64,000 nt of DNA from Tetragonia tetragonoides (lineage: Eukaryota; Streptophyta; Magnoliopsida; Caryophyllales; Aizoaceae): NCBI GenBank assembly GCA_038025085.1, contig CM076147.1:41724766-41788765 (forward strand), in the 5' to 3' direction. Positions within the stretch are counted from its first letter, which is position 1, and each line of letters starts with the position of its first letter. Both the position numbers and the translations under genes were made by a program. Positions 30,138 to 42,761 of this stretch are shown in pieces. Under the pieces are notes generated by a model, which saw only the letters and a program-made list of their open reading frames with translations, made no database searches and had not been told where the DNA came from.

Positions 30138-30775
30138 TCTATATAATTAGATTAAAACGCAATCATCAAACCAGAGCTCGCCCCATCAATCGCTGAATTG
30201 CCGAATGACGTGTCAATTTACTTATGGCGTTCACGTGACTCATGGCGTAAAAAAATAGATAAAAAGAGAGATTGTAGCAACAATCAAACGTTACAAAAAC
30301 ATAATGGAGTTTAATGACTCATTCATCCCCTATTCTCACAAGTTATCAGACGTCACAAATCCAAGAAATTGAATAGTAGCTATATTCTCTCACATATTGA
30401 TGAGCAAAAAAAACAAAACTAATTCCTCTCTCATGAATAGATGATAGAACCACACACCATCAATTCATTTCCTACCTTCCCATAAGTTCGACATTCGTAT
30501 CTGGATCTCATCGCTGTCGTCCACCATCTTTCCGGCTCGTGTACAACCAATCTCCATTTCGGTAAGGTTTATCGTATTTCTCTTTGCGATTGCTAATAGG
30601 CATTCGATATCTTCACATCCTCTCTTAGCAAGATAACCCCTTCAACTTGATTAAGCTTAGTACCATTTATTGTTTTCTCTAAATAGTTATACCAACTTGA
30701 ATGTTTAGAACTATTTAATTTAATTTTTGATTAAAAAGTTATGATAAAAAATATCAAAATAAAATAAAATAATAG

Positions 30776-31345
30776 AAATCGCTTCAAAACAATTGGGAAA
30801 AATTATGAGACCTCACTATAATAGTAGAGAAGGTGTGGGGTACGTTTGGTGGCACGGGGCAGTGGGGAGTAATGCTCGGTACCCAAAAATCGAAGAATAG
30901 ACATGCCCAATGCATAACTTTCATTATGGTAGGCGCTTCATGTCGTGTCGCTTGCCTTCCTTTGCCCACAAGTCCTCTCTTAAGCAACTACCCACTAAAG
31001 AATCTTATAAGGTTTAGTGGTTGTAATAACAAGAGTAGACATGCCCAGTGCATACTTTTCATACTAGGATTTTGAGAGTTTGGAGAATTATTTTTCAAAA
31101 GTCTCACCTCAAACTTTTTAAGTATATTATTAAATCACTTTTTTTTTTTCCAAATATTATAGCTATTAAATTTAATTTTTAATAAAAAAAAATTAGGCTG
31201 AAAAATAGAAACAATGTAATAAAAAATTAGAATTCACTTCCAAAAAATTGAAAAAAATTATGAGACCTCATCAATATAATAGTAGAGAGGCTTTCGGGGT
31301 AGGTTTGGCAGCACGGGGTGGTTGAGAGTCATGCGCGATACCCAA
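30776..31345 (+). repeat. Direct duplication inside the Helitron
   Basis: Segments at about 30776-30893 and 31228-31345 share aaaaattatgagacctca, aatagtagaga, gg-ggcacgggg and tacccaaaaa in the same order, spaced 452 bases. The second copy abuts the tandem array. Confidence 0.7.
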
Positions 31346-31399
31346 AAACCATGGATTAGACTCCGATGTCCAGTAAGAGGCCCCTCAAGCCTACCAAAA

Positions 31400-34345
31400 A
31401 CCCGATAACCTACCACGTGGTCCTCCCATGTCCCTTAGGGGCGTCCCGTGCGATGTGGTGCGAAAATATCCACCTTCATTCTGGGGCCTCCCAGAAGCTC
31501 AAAAAACGTGGATTATAGCCTTCGTTTTCGACTTCCCGGAGCTTAGGTGTCATTTTTTCCCAAACATCTCCAATGGGTCTACCATGACCCTAGAGGACCC
31601 TCAGTGCCCCGTGAGGGTCATCCAGATCCTCGAACTTCGATATCATCCATGCCTTTGGTGTTTCGACTCTTACATCAGTGTCCCGTAAAACACATTTCCA
31701 AGCCTATTAGGACTGGATAAGCAACCACAAGGGTCACCCACGTCTCCTAGGTGTGTTTTGTGCGTTGTGGTGCAAAAATATACACATTCGTTTCAGGGCC
31801 TCCTTTAAGCCCAAATAACGTGGATTATAGCCTTCGTTTTCGGCTTCCTGGGGCCCGGCTGTCACTTTTGCCCAAACTTTTCCCGGGGGTCTATCATGAC
31901 CGTAGAGGACACTAGGTGCCCCGTGAGGGTCGTTCGGATCTCCAAACTTTGATATCACTCATGCCTTTGGTGTTCCAACTCTTACACCAGTGTGCCGGAA
32001 AACGCCCTTCCAAGCCTATCAGGGACCGGATAAGCGACCTCGAGGGCTTCCCATGTCCCATACGTCTGTTTCGTGCGATGTGGTGCGGAAATATCCACCT
32101 TCGTTCGGGGGCTTCCCAGAAGCCCAAAAACGTGGATAGCCTTCGTTTTCGGCTTCCGGGGGCCCGAGTGTCTTTTTTGCCCAAACTTCTCTGGAGGGTC
32201 TATCATGACCCTAGAGGACCCTCGGTGCCACGAGAGGGACATCCAAATCCTCGAACTTCGATATTACCCACGCCTTCGATATTTTGGCCCTTACATTGGT
32301 GTTCCGTGAAAATGTCGTTACAAGCCTATCCGGGACCCGATAATGGACATCGGGGCCTCTTATATTCCATAGGGTGTCCCGTGCGATGTGGTGGGTGTCA
32401 TTTTTGCCCAAACTTCTCCAGGGGAGCTTTCATGACCCTAGAGAACCCTAAGTACTCCGGGAAGGGTCATCCGGATCTCCGAACTTTGATATCACCCACG
32501 GTTTGGTGTTCCAACTCTTACACGAATTTGCCATAAAATGCCCTTACAAGCTTATTAGGGACCCGATAACGGACCGCGGAGGCCTCCCACGTTCACTAAG
32601 GGTGTCCTGTGCGATGTGGTGCGAAAAAAACCACCTTCGTTCCGAGGCCTTCCGGAAGTCAAAAATGTGGATTATAGCCTTCGTTTTCGGGGTCCGAAGG
32701 CCCGGGTGTCTTGTTTGCCCAAACTTATCCGGGGGGTCTATCATGACCCAAGAGGACCCTCGATGACCCGTCAAGGTCATCCGGATCCCCGAACTTTGAT
32801 ATCACCTATGCATTCAGTGTTCCGGCCCTTAAATTACAGTGTCCCGTAAAAACGCCCTTACAAGCGTATCCGGGACCCAATAACGGGCTCCGGGGACCTC
32901 TTTTGTTTCCTAAGGGTATCCCATGCGATTTGGTGCGAAAATATCTGTTTTCGTTCCGCGGCCTCTTGGAAGCCCAAATACGTGGATTATAGCCTTCATT
33001 TGCGGCTTCCGTGGGTCCGGGTGTCATTTTTTCCCCAAACTTTTCCGGGGGCACTATCATGACCCAAGAGGACCCTAGGTGCCCCGTGAGGGTCATCCGG
33101 ATCCCCGAACTTTGATATCACCCATGCTTTTGGTGTTCCAACTCTTACACCAATGTGCCGTAACACGCCCTTACAAGCCTATTAGGGACCCGATACGGAC
33201 CTCAAGGGCCTCCCATGTTCCCTAAGGGTATCCCGTGCGATGTGGTGCGAAAATATCCACCTTCGTTCCGAGGCCTCCCGAAAGCCCAAAAAACGTGGAT
33301 TGTAACCTTCGTTTTCGGCTTCCGGGGGCCCGGGTGTCTTTTATGCCCAAACTTGTCCAGGACGTCTATCATGACCTTAGAGGATTCTTGATTCCCCGGA
33401 AAGGTCATCTGGATCTTCAAAGTTCAATATCACCCATGCCTTCGGTGTTCCAGCCCTTACATTGGTGTCCCGTAAAATCGTCCTTACAAGCATATCAGGG
33501 GTCAGATAACAGACCCCGTAGGCCTCTTATGTTCCCTAAGGGTGTCCCGTGGGATGTGGTGCAAAAATATCCAACTTCGTTCCGGGGCCTCCGGAAGCCT
33601 AAAAACGTGGATTATAGCCTTCGTTTTCGGCTTCCGGTGGGCCGGGTGTCATTTTTATCCAAACTTCTCCGGGGAGTCTATCATGACCCTAGAAGACCTC
33701 GGTGCTTTGGGAGGGTCATCCAGATGCCCGAACGTCTATATCACCCATGTATTCGGTGTTCCGGGTGACCCGTAAAGACGCCCTTACAAGTCTCTCAAGG
33801 ACCCGATAACGGACCCCTTGGGCCTCTTATGTTCCCTAAGAGTGTCCCGTGCAATGTGGTGCGAAAATATCCACCTTCGTTCCGGGGCCTCTCGGAAGCC
33901 CAAAAAAGTGGATTATAGCCTTCGTTTTCGGCTTCCAGAGGCCCGGGTTTCATCTTTGCCCAAAATTTTCGGTGGGGTCTATCATGACCCTAGAGGACCC
34001 TCGGTGGCCCAGGAGGGTTATTTGGATCCCCAAACTTCGATATCACCATGGCTTCGGTGTCCCGTCCCTTACATTGGTGTCCCGTAAAAGCACCCTTAAA
34101 ACCCTATCAGGGACCCCGTAAGTCTCTTATGTTCCCTAACGGTGTCCAGGTGATGTTGTGCGAAAATATCTATCTTTGTTTCCGGGCCTCCCAGAAGCCC
34201 GGAAAACGTAGCCTTTGATTTTCGGCTTCCCGGGACTCGGTTTTCGTTTTTTTCAAACTTTTTCGGGCGGTCTATCATTACCCTAGAGGACCTTCGGTGC
34301 CTCGAGACGGTCATACGGGTTCCCAATATCCGATTTTACCCTTGG
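31400..34345 (+). repeat. Tandem array of ten diverged ~313-bp units
   Basis: The anchor gcgatgtggtgcgaaaatat or a close variant occurs at 31450, 31762, 32075, 32383, 32611, 32925, 33237, 33551, 33851 and 34150. Spacings are 299-314 bases except one shortened 228-base unit. Other recurring words are cgtggattatagccttcg, gtctatcatgaccctagagg, cttcgatatcaccc and cccttacaagcctat. The array is GC-richer than its surroundings and keeps open frames by chance, with no conserved protein. It runs opposite to the related host repeats on either side of the Helitron. Confidence 0.88.
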
Positions 34346-34395
34346 GACATGGGACATGGGCGCTGGGACATGGCGTTCGTTGGGCTCTGGGACAT
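34317..34395 (+). repeat. Short gggacatgg repeat cluster
   Basis: Four copies of gggacatgg within 80 bases at the downstream edge of the tandem array. Confidence 0.6.
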
Positions 34396-34955
34396 GGCCA
34401 CCCAAATTGTTTCAATAAATTTTTGATGTACTTAGAAGAACTTTATAAGAGAGTATTCTCAAGTTTATTAATAAAAGGCTAATAATCGTATTCTAAGCAC
34501 TCGGTTAAATATAGGTCAAAGTTTACAGTATGACTAATCATAATAAGTAGAACTATAATGCAACAAACAATGTCATTTAGGGGTAGATACCTCTAACTTT
34601 TATAGAGGCATTACAAGCCAATGAATGACTTTCTTTTTTTGTCGAAGGGTAATACACGGCCATTGAATGACTATTACCATGACTTTAGGGCATCCTTCGA
34701 TCCCCCAACATTTTTATATTTGTCCTAAACAAATTAAGAGTCAGGCTACGGATGAACCTATTCAAATCCCGCATTGGTGTTGTTTTAGTTTTATTTACAA
34801 ATTAATCACAAAATGAGCACCAAAAAAGATAAAAGAAAATTATTACACGAAAGTAGAACTAAGGCAACTCATCAAAAAACATTATATTTAAAAATAAAAT
34901 AAGATAACCAAAAAGAGCTGAAACATCCCGTGCATCGCACGGGCATACACACTAG

Positions 34956-35475
34956 TTGAAGGTTATAATCCACGTTTTTTGGGCTTCTGGAGGACCCGAG
35001 GACGAGAGTTATTAATTTCTCACCATTTCATAGGCGATGCCACTAGGGGTCATGTGAGGCTTCCGGAGTCGTTTATTAGGTTCCAAGTAGGTTTGAAAGA
35101 CCGTTTTACTGGTCACCCACTGTAAATAGCCGAACACTGAAACTATGGGTGAATACAATTTTGAGAGACTTGGATGGAATTTTCGGTGTACAATGGCCCC
35201 TCTTAGGTTACAATGGGTTCCTTGGAGTAATTTTGACAAAAATCTCAATCAAACCCCGAGAAGGCGAAAATTAAAAGGTATAATTCAAGTTTATTGAGCT
35301 TTCGAAGGGCCACAAAACAAAGTTGTTATTTTTTCATCATTTCACAAGGAACACCACTAGGAGATATGAGAGAACAATAGTCATTTATTGGGTCATTATT
35401 AGGTTTGGACGCTGGTTTTAAGGTCACCTGTTGTAAATAGCCGAATATTGGAGGAAAGGACTACCTATACACCCT
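34956..35475 (-). repeat. Satellite-like units, minus orientation, right of Helitron
   Basis: Continues the unit broken at 30137: ttgaaggttataatccacg is followed by ttttttgggcttctgg. The anchor gtgaatac recurs at 35149, and a further unit runs into 35470. It is the reverse complement of the array inside the Helitron. Confidence 0.7.
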
Positions 35476-35995
35476 GTGTATATTACACTCTCTTGTCTCC
35501 TGTGAGTGGGAGGACAAATTTGCCCCTTGCTTCTTGGGATTTCAGGGGATAATATGGGTGTGGTGAAAATGGGGAAAAAGGGGGAGATGAGAGAGACAGA
35601 CACAAAAAAGGGGACAAGGAGGAGTAATATACACAGGCTAACTTAGTTGAATATTGGAACTTTGTCAAAGCAGAGGTAATGTGCCTTGGAAACTGTAAAG
35701 TGATTACGTGAATATAATTCCATTGATATTGAAAGAGCTTCTGTTTGAGCTTTTACAAATTACAATCAGGTTTACAAGCCACTAGCAGTGGCATATATAC
35801 TTATAAAATTCTGTAGACTGGTACAAAGAATGTTTAGGATGTACAAGTACAACAAACATCAATCCATTCTGGATTTTTTGTGAACTGCGAAAGTTTCTAT
35901 GATACAGTTGTTCCCTCACCATCAAAAATAATTGCTCGTGGCCCATAAGTTATTTCTTAACTTGGCTCCGAAAAAAGCGTACATCTTTCCAGCTG
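35476..35995. other. 3' flank of the Rab-GAP gene
   Basis: AT-rich, no gene. On the minus strand it is the probable 3' UTR and downstream region of the TBC-domain gene. Confidence 0.45.
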
Positions 35996-38900
35996 CTAGG
36001 GCTTCTTCGCCTGCAAAGAATTCAAAGTTTTCTATATCAGCATACACAGTGAGGTACACTTGTGTCAAAACTTTTCTATAGCTGATTAGCTGGTATATTA
36101 CCTCAGCAACTATCCTGAGTCTACACAAACCTCAACATTGTAATTGCTCATTACGTTATTCAGACTCTAACTAAGAGTGTCTGTTCGTTCTTTGAACATC
36201 CACATTTGATACATCTGAACACTTCCAAATTAAACAAAAGCAGATAGAACTAATCCACACATGAATGGCATTCTAATCCTCGAATCCACTGTTATAAATC
36301 GTTTAATTGCTTCTTCTATTATCATCATATTACCCTTATCTTTTGTTTAAGAATTTTTTCACTACAGGAAAACATTTCAAGGAAACAAAGATATACCTGT
36401 TTTAGATACTTTTTATGAAGCTTCATTGCATTGGTGCAAGCTTTCCTGGCATCAATGTCTCCAGCCATGTCATTCAAAATCTGAACATAAAAATGAAGAT
36501 CAGAAGGAAGAACAGCTGTGAAAAGACATGCACGATAAAGAGAAAAGTCAATATTATTAGACAAGGCAAATGCCCTGTAAGACATCAACTCTCTTTTGCA
36601 TATCTACAGAAGATGACTTATGTTATGACCACTATATTGTCAGACAGCAGATAAACAAAAGCAGAAGTGCAACATGACATTTTAGAACTTTTTCTTTCCT
36701 CCTCTTTCCAGGCACTCAATCACAGAGAGGACAGAGCTTGGTAGTTGGTAGTGTATTGCGGACAGCGGAAGTAGGTGATCTTTGTTGTTAGTGTACTTAA
36801 TAGGCTTTGCTCATCTCTTTTTCTTTACGGCATTTCTTATTCATATCTCACCTCCTCAGGGCCACTGGAGGTTTTCCTGATCGTGAACTTTAGGGCCCAT
36901 GGGATTTGGTCAGGCATAGCCCGAAGAGCCATGCTATCAAAATAAAATTCTTATTCATATTCAAAGACAATATACAGCACAAACGGGTCACTATGCAAGT
37001 TTGCATAATAACTACTGGGTAAAGACTGGAGACAAACCTTTACGACGTCATCCAGACCTCGAGCTTCTTTAAGTAATTTTGGGCTCTTTTCTTTCAAGAC
37101 ACTGGCAACAAGAAAGACCGAAATAGGGAGGGGTTCTTCTTCCTTGGCTTTATTTTTCATATTCTCCCTTTCATACTTCCCATAATGGCGTATTGACTTT
37201 GTCTTTCCTTTAGACCCCTCAGCATTTTCACTTGCAGATTCAGGTTCTTCGTACAGGGAGAAGAGGTCAGGATCATATTCTAAAGCCCACATCATCTGTT
37301 ACAATATCAATACCGTGAAAGTTGAGTTAAATAAGAGTTGTCGATATATAAAGGAGCAAAACCATGCCAACACTATTGACGCGCTCAAAACACTAAGAAT
37401 TCAAAAGTGAAGAACCATCTTCAGTTATTACCTCCCAAAGGTACAGAGAATCACCAAAAGAAAATTCTCGACGAAACAAAACCATCAGCATTCGAATGGC
37501 AAAAAGATAGTCACCTCCACCAAGTGTCTCTGCTCTCCAAAATCAAAAGGGAGTATACGTTATAACGAATTGCATCATCACTCAAATTGGAAAGAAGTAA
37601 ACATGAAACCTTGAATTTGGTTATGTACAAAGAAAAGTTTCAAAGCCACATAGAGCTGAGAGTAATTCTGGATGCGCATGAAATGTGCTTTCGACGCATG
37701 TGAGGGAAAACACCTTAAAGGCGTACAATTTGAACATAATTGTTAAACAAAACTGCTCATGCTGGGAAGATGAAATAAATAGGTTTAATAGACATACAAG
37801 AGAACAATATATATCAGCAAATTGTTAATACCTAAATGTTGATGAAGTTTCGGATCAACAACTTGAGTAATTGCTGCTAGATTACTAAGTTGTGCCTCTA
37901 CTCCAACAGATCTCCCAGTAGCTCTAAAATTTCCTCGCTGTAAAATGTCAAATGATAAAGCGTTTTGTAAGCAACTCCAAAATATATGACAATTGAAGTA
38001 AAATATGCAAACTCAGTTCTCTTCTGGATGAGGGCACTTTCTTTTTCTTCTTTTCTTTTTTACAGGGTAGGGGGATGAACTAAATATAATGTTCTCTTGC
38101 CTGAGAAGCAAGACTGAAAGCTGATCATAGTTTCCTTTGTACAATATTAATAATTTGCAGTTTAGTTGAATCTAAATTGTTCGATTTAAGTGCTAGTCAG
38201 AAAAAGTTACCAGTCTGCGCATCAAGCGTTCAAAGCACCAAAATGAATCCGCTTCATTGTCAAGAAGAATTAGCATGGGGGAGCAAAGATCACTCATTCC
38301 TGCACTTTAGTAAGCACCATTTCAGAACAAACATGTCTAACAAGTCACAGCCACATAACTAAGAGCTTTTTAAGCATTTTATACCTCTATACTAGGGTGA
38401 TAATTTCAGATACCACAAGAGCAACAACAAATTGTCATATGTATTGGGGATAACTGCATAGTCCATTTAAGGCTGAAAATTAGCATATGCGCTCTACAAC
38501 AGCTTACAAGCTCAGTCAAAGCTCGTTAGTGAACTAATTGAACAAACACAAACAAGATTCTAGAGCTCACTTAACAAAACGAGTAGAGTTCAAGTAGCAT
38601 TGTATTCGGCTCATTTATGTTGGCGAACAATATTGTTGATGTTCGTTTATTAGCCCGTTTATGTTAAATGAAAGCTCTATTATTATTAATCTAAATTATT
38701 TCAAAGTTTCATTATTTTTTAGCCACATATATCATATTTATCTAGCCTCACTTTCAATTTACAAGCTTGACTGGAGCTCGGCCTGTTACGGCTCAAGACC
38801 GGCTCCTTAACCTAATCAAGCCAAGCTCAAATTCAAAAACTGTCAAGCTTAGCTCAAGCTCCATTTACCAAAGCTCGTTCAAGTTCGAGCTCGAACATAG

Positions 38901-41900
38901 CAAAGCTCAGCTCATCTCAGCTTGTTTACAACCCTTTTCATAGTCATTCAAAGGCTTGAAAGACAGGATGTGCATGGCATTTGCTTCCACACACAACCAA
39001 CCCTACACCCGAAAACACTCCGTCATGTCATGACAAATATGTTTTCACAAGATGAGCATTAGCTAACATAAAGTTCTGCGTCCTAATGTCAAACTATGGT
39101 TAGTACATGTAGATTATCGTGGGTCATTGATTATTTCCCCAAACCAACTTACATCACCCCAACCTCAAACCTTAGGATAAAAAAAGGAATTAACTCATTC
39201 TGGATGTTGAATATATATCTACGGTAATATTTGCGACCAATACAGTAAATTGCAGCTGTCTCGGATCAGCAGCGTTCATATAGCTAATTAGCTCTTAATT
39301 TCTTATATAATTCACCCATTCATCATCGAGATTGATTACTCCCTGAATTGACTTACCGAGATTAAGCAACCTACTGAAATGTGATAACAGAAGAAGATTT
39401 TTCTAATGTTGAACAAGTATTTTCCTCTGGGCACCTCAAAGTATTGGGCAATTTGGTCCTCGACTCCCCATATCTCAAAGTGTGGAGATTTAGATTCCAC
39501 CCCAAGAACATTAAGAGAAGTGTCATTCCACACAGCACCACCATTATGGATTTTTGTCAGTGTTCATTAGTTCATCATAAGGTCAAAACAACACTTTAAG
39601 AGTACAAGTTCGTGTAATCAAACTCTCCACACTAGGAAGTTACTTCAAGTCTTCAAGATACCGGTACGAAAACAACTTAATAATTTTAGGCTAACCACAC
39701 TTTCAGCACAAAAAAAATGGTTTTTTATAAGTTACTCCAGCTACCAGATGGAACATATGGCACAAACCTTAGTCTATCAGATTATCATAATTGACTCAAG
39801 TAATCTTCAGTTTAACAAGGCTCGAGAAAAAGGGAGTTAATTGATAACTGACCTTGGCAATACCCGACATCCTCATCTATCCATGCATAAACAGACAAAA
39901 TATCCCAAAGTTTGCCAAGATTGTCTTGCTTCTCGAAGAAGACAAGTGCCCTGTCAGTGCGTTTCACGTCAAGACCTACCATAAATTTTGTCCCAGCATT
40001 ATGACATGTAAAGAGGAAAACTCAGACAAACTCCACAGAAAATGTACTTGTAAGAATTAATCGAATTACAGCAAAGAGGTTCTTCAAGTGCTTAGACAGA
40101 GTGAATTGACATTTCTGTTGGGAAGATAATGCTACATGATTAAACAAATAGAAGGAGAATTGGCTAAAGCGGTCATCTCGGCGCGAACAAATTAAATTAA
40201 AGAGTTTGGAAATAAGGAAAGTATAATTTTAATGATCAAAAACCACTACTTACCGAAAGTAGGGGACAGAAAATTAAAAGTCAAGCCTAAAGTTCTTATG
40301 GCAATGCAATTTCATTCTAGTTTCATGTGCTAAAGAGGCAACCCATCAGAGTTCGTCATATAGACACCACAAAGATGAATCCTATCAGGAGACTTGTCTT
40401 AATAAAGTCGAAAATCCAAGACTTTCAGTTAGTATGACAATTGAACCAACAACTTGAGAGCAACCCAACACTCAACAGATTTAGCAGATGTCACCAAATA
40501 CCAACCTATTTGATGCAAAGCAAGCTTCCACTGAATTTCCTTCTTGGTCATTGGACCCTTATCCTTTGCTGCATTCTCTGTTTTCGAACCATTGGAATTG
40601 CCTGTACCATCTACAGCACTCGTAGTAGCATCAGCATCTCCTAGACTTGCTTCTAGGAGTACCAACGGATCTAGAATAGGTTCTCCCTTTTCAGTGATTA
40701 TGGGGGCTGTTATAAATCTACCACTCCCAATAAGAGGGAACATCTGACGACACTCCTCTTTCCACTGAGCATACTGCACCCTGTATATGCACACATGTGG
40801 CTGATAATTAAACAGTAAGTTGGCAAACAGATTATCAGCTTGACAATGCGATACAAACATATTATGGTAGTATATAGCAGCATCCTAGAAGAAATTTCCG
40901 ATATACACACCCTGTGGTAAGAAGGATTTGGGCAAAGGACTACCTTCTTTGCTGCCGAATTTGTGATCTCTCATCAAATGTGCTCCTGGGATCATAACAT
41001 CCAAGGAGAAATTCCCAAACCTCTCCCCTAATTGACGGATGAATCCCCTGAAATACAAAGGCATATATGTAAGATGTCTTCTGTCTCATGACTATTCTCT
41101 GGAAACAAAACAAATATTAGGAGTATAACCAGAAGAAAGCACACATCATGTCAAGTAAAAAGTACAACCTATCAGATTAGGGGCAATTTCTTGGCTACAC
41201 CTAGGAGTAGCCAATTGACTACACCCACCTACCTTTTATGATGAAGTTGTAGGTTTATTTCTATGGATTTGTAGGTTAATAATAATGAAGTTAACTACAT
41301 TTGGGAAAAAATATTTAGAACTTAATTTTTTTTTGTTTGGAAATTAAAAATAAGCTAGGTGAGTGTAGCTAAGTATCCTACAACACCGCCAAATATGAAC
41401 CTGTTTTAGCCTTAAAAGTAACACCAATCTTCCCAAACATACAGAAATTTTCATATTACTAGCTAGTAGTGATGCTAAGTAGTACCCTACAAAATTACAT
41501 ACTGCAAATATACATAAGGAAGCCACAGAAACAAGAATGCTACTAATGGTCTCATAAAGTTCAGAAGAAAGATAATGTACTACAATTTGGACAAAAATGC
41601 CAAATAGACCCAGAAGTGATCTAAAATATACTGTTTGATAGAAGACCAAATATTATGCTTGTTGCATGTATGTGAACGAGATTAACATTACCGAGACTAA
41701 TATACTTGCATTTATCAATGATTTCAAGTTCTAGGAAGCTAGTAATAAGTTATCTAGCTATAGGCTCAACCAAGTGCTGGCCAAAGTATATGAGCAACAC
41801 ACAAAAAAGAATTGAGGAAAGCTTTCAGCAAAACCTACCCCACGATGAATCCTACTTAGAGTTTTGCTTATATCAAGTTGGCCTTCTGGTGAAAAGGCAG

Positions 41901-42761
41901 CCTGCCATTTCCTTACGCTCAATGTCTTACCAGCCTGAAAGATGAGAGGTGCAGGAAGCAAAGAGAATGAAAGAGCAAAAAAAAACCATCATAAGACAGA
42001 GTCATGGCACCACGAAGAATAATGACAGTGATTGAAAGTCTTCAAGATACAATCAATGATTAGTTCTGTGGGCATCATTCCTTTCCAAATCAAAGATCCA
42101 ACAAATAAATGGCATACAATAAACTATGGTTGTATATTTGGTCGAGTGCAAAGCAATGAAATAGAACATGACCAATAGAAGGAAATCAACAAACTTCTCA
42201 GTTTCAATCCACTACAAATTGCATTCTATCGCAATGCGTTATGCCTTCCAAATGGAGAGCAAGAGAAGAAATTTACACATCCACAAAACACCCATTATCT
42301 TTATACCATGACATAGCTCCTTTACAAATATATCTTTTAGTCTTTTGAACATATAATCTGCTTTTGTGTAGTCTACAGCCAACAGATCCACAATGGGCAA
42401 AAATATCACAAATTTGACAACTCAAATTCTTAAAATTAAAAAGGATTCTTAACTAACACAGAACCTAATAAGCAGCTTCAGGCCTTCAGCATTGCCCAAA
42501 TTCCCATAAGAAAAATCCAATGAGCATTCCAATCACCAAGATCATACAATCTTAATAATTAGAGAAATCATATCCATATGAAATTATGTGCATATGAAAT
42601 TCAGAAAAAAGGGCAAAGAATGATAAATAAATAAATAAAAATAAATAAATAAATAAACACCCACAAACCTTGATCCTGAACTTGGTCTTAGGAGCATCTT
42701 TAATCTCAGGTCTGACCTCATAATATGAATCTGTAGGTTGTCCAGGGTCTCTCCACATCAT
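35996..42761 (-). CDS. TBC-domain Rab GTPase-activating protein (GYP7/TBC1D15-like)
   Basis: Eleven exons on the minus strand: 42761-42669, 41934-41839, 41047-40944, 40780-40506, 39975-39853, 38299-38211, 37937-37832, 37529-37432, 37295-37038, 36480-36397 and 36010-35996. They total 446 aa with frame kept at every GT-AG junction. The TBC domain starts at GIHPSIRGEVWEFLLGCYD and carries both catalytic fingers: I-x-x-D-x-x-R at residues 189-195 (IGLDVKR) and Y-C-Q-G with Q230 (DVGYCQGMSDL). SFWCFERLMRRL and GDYLFAIRMLMVLFRREF follow. A charged insert (EEPESASENAEGSKGKTKS) precedes a helical tail ending KKYLKQAKKP. It should stimulate GTP hydrolysis by a Rab on endomembranes; which Rab is unknown. 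The last exon encodes only AKKP and the stop. Confidence 0.92.
38440..38940. repeat. Dispersed repeat rich in AGCTCG words, intronic
   Basis: Between exons 6 and 5 of the Rab-GAP gene, multiple agctcg/gagctc/caagctc words recur, a composition seen in many plant DNA-transposon relics. No termini could be defined. Confidence 0.35.
41190..41373. mobile_element. Possible MITE in Rab-GAP intron 2
   Basis: The ends cttggctacac and gtgtagctaag are inverted repeats matching at 10 of 11 bases, enclosing 184 bases of AT-rich sequence. No target duplication was found. Confidence 0.35.

Larger units (their letters stand above)
30138..34955 (+). mobile_element. Non-autonomous Helitron carrying a tandem array
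   Basis: The 5' end is TCTATATAATTAGATT preceded by A. The 3' end is a GC-rich hairpin cccgtgc-at-gcacggg (34928-34943) followed by catacacaCTAG and then T, which is the plant Helitron 3' structure and A|T insertion. With the 4818-bp element removed, the two host gtgaatac anchors (30015 and 35149) are 316 bases apart, exactly one repeat unit of the interrupted satellite. Inside are a CT-rich segment resembling a captured gene leader (about 30480-30560), a roughly 450-base duplication, and ten copies of a ~313-bp repeat. No RepHel coding sequence was seen. Confidence 0.82.

Noticed and set aside
31428..34121. Many overlapping open frames of 60-206 codons in the 31.4-34.3 kb region
   Set aside because: They follow the tandem repeat unit on both strands, recur with each unit and show no known protein motif; open only because of GC-rich repeat composition.
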